Shown here: one piece after another, positions 41,933 through 44,059 of the stretch
How the letters are laid out: every line of letters starts with the position of its first letter
Numbering within the stretch: the first letter of the stretch is position 1
Assembly: GCF_003994335.1 (NCBI RefSeq)
Contig: NZ_PNQZ01000054.1
Span: 1-44,059 of the forward strand
From: Asaia sp. W19
GTDB lineage: Bacteria; Pseudomonadota; Alphaproteobacteria; Acetobacterales; Acetobacteraceae
DNA: 44,059 nucleotides
Direction of reading: 5' to 3'
Position numbers and translations under genes: made by a program
The notes under the pieces: model-generated
What the model saw: only the letters and a program-made list of their open reading frames with translations
What the model was told of the DNA's origin: nothing
The model's database searches: none

Positions 41933-42723
41933 TGTGTAATCTCCGCCGTCTCTCGTTCTTCACAAAATATGCCGCACTCCGGCATTTGGATCGCTTTCAA
42001 AGGTCCGCCCATTACGTCAGGGGATAATTCGTCCAAGAAGATCCGCTCTTTCCTCACCTCGACCAACCGGGCACCAATCCGGCGTGACTGCTCGCACCGG
42101 GCATGGAACACATCAGGCGCAACCTGTCGTATGAGGTTCCAGTATGTCGGGCTGGTCGCTTTGACACACCCAATGCAATTCGCATTTGGCAGTCCCAGCG
42201 CGTAGGCCTCAGGTAAACGAATTCCCGCATCAACAAGGATCTGGGCGCATCGCTCCTTGGTAAATCCTGCGTCAATCAATACAGGCAGGACATTCGCCCG
42301 CTCTGTAATGGTGAAATTGCGATGCCTGCGGCTTTCTCCCGCATGGAAACCCAGAACATGCCAGTCACAGGGGTTTTCAGCTTCCCATTTTTGGCGGGCC
42401 TCTTTCTTGAGGAGCGCGGTGCAAGGCGCTCCCCTTACCCCGGCCATATATCGTTTCTTCTCCCAGACAGCGGCGGCGCTCGCCATAGGCCATTTGGGGT
42501 GTGTAACCGTCTCGATCTTCCGCCCGATCCATTCTTCCACATCAGCCAAAAAGCGGCGGTTGTCCCACCCTTCTTCCATGACTGGATTATTCAGAACCCT
42601 GACGGAATTACGCGCGCCGTAAAGGCGGATCGTTTCGCGAGCGGCCACGGCACTTGCTGCCCCGCATGAAAACCACACCGCTATTTTTTGACCGACGATC
42701 TCCTTCTTCTGTTCGAGGGTCAT
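41929..42723 (-). CDS. PAPS reductase-like (adenine nucleotide alpha hydrolase) phage protein
   Basis: 264 residues from ATG 42723. The N-terminal KIAVWFSCGAASAVAARETIRLYG carries a PP-loop-like S-C-G-x2-S motif, and ENPCDWHVLGFHAGESRRH with further Cys (PNANCIGCVKATSPTYWNLIRQ) matches the phosphoadenosine-phosphosulfate reductase-like proteins common in phage early regions. Classical PAPS reduction is unlikely; DNA or nucleotide modification is possible. Coupled to neighbours by 4-base overlaps on both sides. Confidence 0.78.
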   Translation of the reverse strand: MTLEQKKEIVGQKIAVWFSCGAASAVAARETIRLYGARNSVRVLNNPVMEEGWDNRRFLADVEEWIGRKIETVTHPKWPMASAAAVWEKKRYMAGVRGAPCTALLKKEARQKWEAENPCDWHVLGFHAGESRRHRNFTITERANVLPVLIDAGFTKERCAQILVDAGIRLPEAYALGLPNANCIGCVKATSPTYWNLIRQVAPDVFHARCEQSRRIGARLVEVRKERIFLDELSPDVMGGPLKAIQMPECGIFCEERETAEITQ

Positions 42724-42863
42724 CCCCGTCTCTCCCCTGCGCTCCGGCCCTTCATGGCCTCCTGCGCTTGTCCCTGCGCTGCTATCCGGGCGCGAATTGC
42801 ATCCTGTGCCGCCTGCTCTCTCATCAGGCGGTCCGCTATTTCCTCGTCGCCGGGTTGGGTCAT
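42720..42863 (-). CDS. Small phage ORF (47 aa)
   Basis: A 47-codon frame, MTQPGDEEIADRLMREQAAQD..., Gln/Ala/Arg-rich and helical, with ATG 42863 in a 4-base overlap with the exonuclease stop and its stop in a 4-base overlap with the next ATG. The perfect chain of overlaps argues that it is translated. Function unknown. Confidence 0.6.
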   Translation of the reverse strand: MTQPGDEEIADRLMREQAAQDAIRARIAAQGQAQEAMKGRSAGERRG

Positions 42864-43450
42864 GCGGGTACCTGTTCGAGCATTTCGAAATAGATCCGCT
42901 TGCAGGCGCGAACATCGACCAGCGCGTCATGAGCGCCGTCCAGTTCTTCGCCATAGAAATGGCGGATGCATTCGGCCAGGCTCGGCGCTTTGGGCTTGTC
43001 GCCATACCCTGCAGCAATCATTCGCTCGGTCGGGGGCAGGTTCACGATCGGTGAGGCGTTCATCATCGTGCAGGCCTGCCGCTCGGGCAGCTTCCAACCA
43101 CGCCCAGCGCGCGCGAACATCGTGCCGACAATCTGCCGGTCAAACTTGATGTTGTGCGCTACGATCGTATCGGCAGCGCAGCACAGATCATACATCGCCC
43201 CGGCTGCGACCACTTCGCGGATACCGTATCGGCTCGCCTTCTCTGTCGTGATGCCGTGCACCCTGGCTGCGCCTTCAGGGATCACCCATCCGTCAGGCTT
43301 GATGATGACGCTCAACTGCGCCTGCTCTTCGCCTCGCTCATCCGTCAGGATGGCCGCAAGCTGAACGACATGCGGCTGGTCCTCGTGGTTGGTGGGGAGG
43401 CCATAGTTCGGCAGCCCCGTGGTTTCGGTGTCGAAGAAGAGGATACTCAC
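42860..43450 (-). CDS. DEDDh 3'-5' exonuclease
   Basis: 196 residues of the DnaQ/RNase T fold: ExoI FFDTETTGLP (6-15), ExoII VAHNIKFDRQIV and ExoIII AHDALVDVRAC with the catalytic His. Phages with RecT often carry such an exonuclease to generate single-stranded ends for annealing. The start is GTG 43450 in a GTGA overlap with the RecT gene end. Confidence 0.88.
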   Translation of the reverse strand: MSILFFDTETTGLPNYGLPTNHEDQPHVVQLAAILTDERGEEQAQLSVIIKPDGWVIPEGAARVHGITTEKASRYGIREVVAAGAMYDLCCAADTIVAHNIKFDRQIVGTMFARAGRGWKLPERQACTMMNASPIVNLPPTERMIAAGYGDKPKAPSLAECIRHFYGEELDGAHDALVDVRACKRIYFEMLEQVPA

Positions 43451-44059
43451 GCTGCTGATCCTTCCAATTCGCGGGTTTCCTCGAGTACAACTCCATCGTC
43501 ATCATGCTCGAGCGCGTCGAGCTTGGAAGGCGCTTCCGCCTCAACCCGGATCGTCGGCGCAGCGACATCCTGTGCATCGTTCTCGTCGTCCCGGCGCATA
43601 AGGTCCTCGGCCTCGGTATCCATCGGCAACCACTTGGAGAGACGACGAAACACTGTCTTGCGGGCCATCTCGTCCCACCACTGAACCCAAGGCCCGCTCT
43701 TGCCGGCGCGGCTGACTGCGCGAACCTTTTCGATCGCGGCTACATCCATGACCTCGAACTGCGGGTCACTGCCGTCTTTGAACTTGGCTACAGCATAGGC
43801 GCCGATTGCCTTTCCGCGATCGCCGGGAAAAAGCGGACGGTGCTCGATGCTCGCATCTATGCCCTGGTGCCAGATGAAGTGATCGTTCTCGTAGATGACA
43901 TGTGCCTGAATGCTTGCGATCTCACCGCTGTTGCGGATGCGCTTCTGAATACCGGCCAGCATCGGCATATACTGGACCTGCTGCCCAAACATCACGAGCG
44001 CGGATTCGCGCCCATATGGGATCAGCCCGTCAGCCGCACACTTCAGGCACGATGCGAGC
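43447..44059 (-). CDS. recT: RecT-family single-strand annealing protein (5' end outside window)
   Basis: The frame is open to the right edge (LASCLKCAADGLIPYGRESALV just before the internal ATG at 43992), so the N terminus is missing. The RecT/Redbeta-type core is visible: CLKCAADGLIP, MPMLAGIQKRIRNSGEIASIQAHVIYENDHFIW, GDRGKAIGAYAVAKFKDG, and GPWVQWWDEMARKTVFRRLSKWLP. The C-terminal tail is acidic. It anneals complementary strands, with the exonuclease encoded next supplying the substrate. Confidence 0.88.
   Translation of the reverse strand, partial: LASCLKCAADGLIPYGRESALVMFGQQVQYMPMLAGIQKRIRNSGEIASIQAHVIYENDHFIWHQGIDASIEHRPLFPGDRGKAIGAYAVAKFKDGSDPQFEVMDVAAIEKVRAVSRAGKSGPWVQWWDEMARKTVFRRLSKWLPMDTEAEDLMRRDDENDAQDVAAPTIRVEAEAPSKLDALEHDDDGVVLEETRELEGSAA

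Overview
The window looks like an alphaproteobacterial chromosome (or large replicon) segment, most likely from an acetic acid bacterium (Acetobacteraceae). This is inferred from GC-rich codon use, many small LysR-controlled redox genes, and gene types familiar from that family; no rRNA or complete tRNA is present to fix the taxon. Several accessory modules are stitched together.

Layout. (1) 0.3-2.4 kb: a divergent LysE-type exporter / ArgP-type LysR regulator pair, then an alpha/beta hydrolase cut off by an IS3-family element (2424-3663). The IS carries nonsense codons in both transposase frames and has no matching target duplication. (2) 3.7-7.9 kb: a defence-like block on the minus strand with a broken hypothetical gene (internal amber codon, 3' end removed by the IS), an AAA_13/PrrC-RloC-like ATPase with a CPFC zinc-hook motif, and an HNH nuclease. 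(3) 8.5-17.5 kb: redox and electrophile detoxification genes: SDRs, AhpD-like proteins, glutathione transferases including YghU, an Old Yellow Enzyme, a peroxiredoxin-like protein, and a divergent LysR regulator. (4) 17.5-22 kb: a compact periplasmic methionine-sulfoxide repair island. It has an ECF sigma factor, its NrsF-type membrane anti-sigma, exported MsrA and MsrB, a cytochrome b, a Tat-exported YedY/MsrP-like molybdoenzyme and a small exported Met-rich protein (18 Met in 93 mature residues). Three promoter-like sites GTAAC(C/T)-N16-CGAA sit before its three transcription units, so the sigma factor probably drives all of them and itself. It resembles the hypochlorite-scavenging SigF/NrsF-YedY-MrpX system known from Azospira, with MsrA and MsrB added. 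(5) 22-27.5 kb: LysR/NmrA pair, ArfB-type ribosome rescue factor, LysR/quinone oxidoreductase pair with an alcohol-dehydrogenase remnant. (6) 27.9-31.8 kb: a Hachiman anti-phage operon (HamA nuclease, HamB helicase) followed 15 bp later by a DUF3223/DCL-like gene. (7) 32.2-39.2 kb: a mobilizable-element module with two related serine recombinases flanking a secreted-protein/membrane-protein gene pair, an XRE regulator, a candidate oriT, MobC, a three-His relaxase and a membrane-anchored HTH protein. (8) 39.38-44.06 kb: the 3' half of a tRNA-Glu(CTC) gene acting as an attachment site, then a prophage-like early operon on the minus strand (integrase, excisionase, XRE, small proteins, PAPS-reductase-like protein, DEDDh exonuclease, RecT), running off the right edge.

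A dispersed hairpin element of about 110 bp occurs at the left edge (partial), at 8.2 kb and at 24.0 kb, with a conserved 10-nt loop and one compensatory stem change. It separates the modules and is not explained by any gene.
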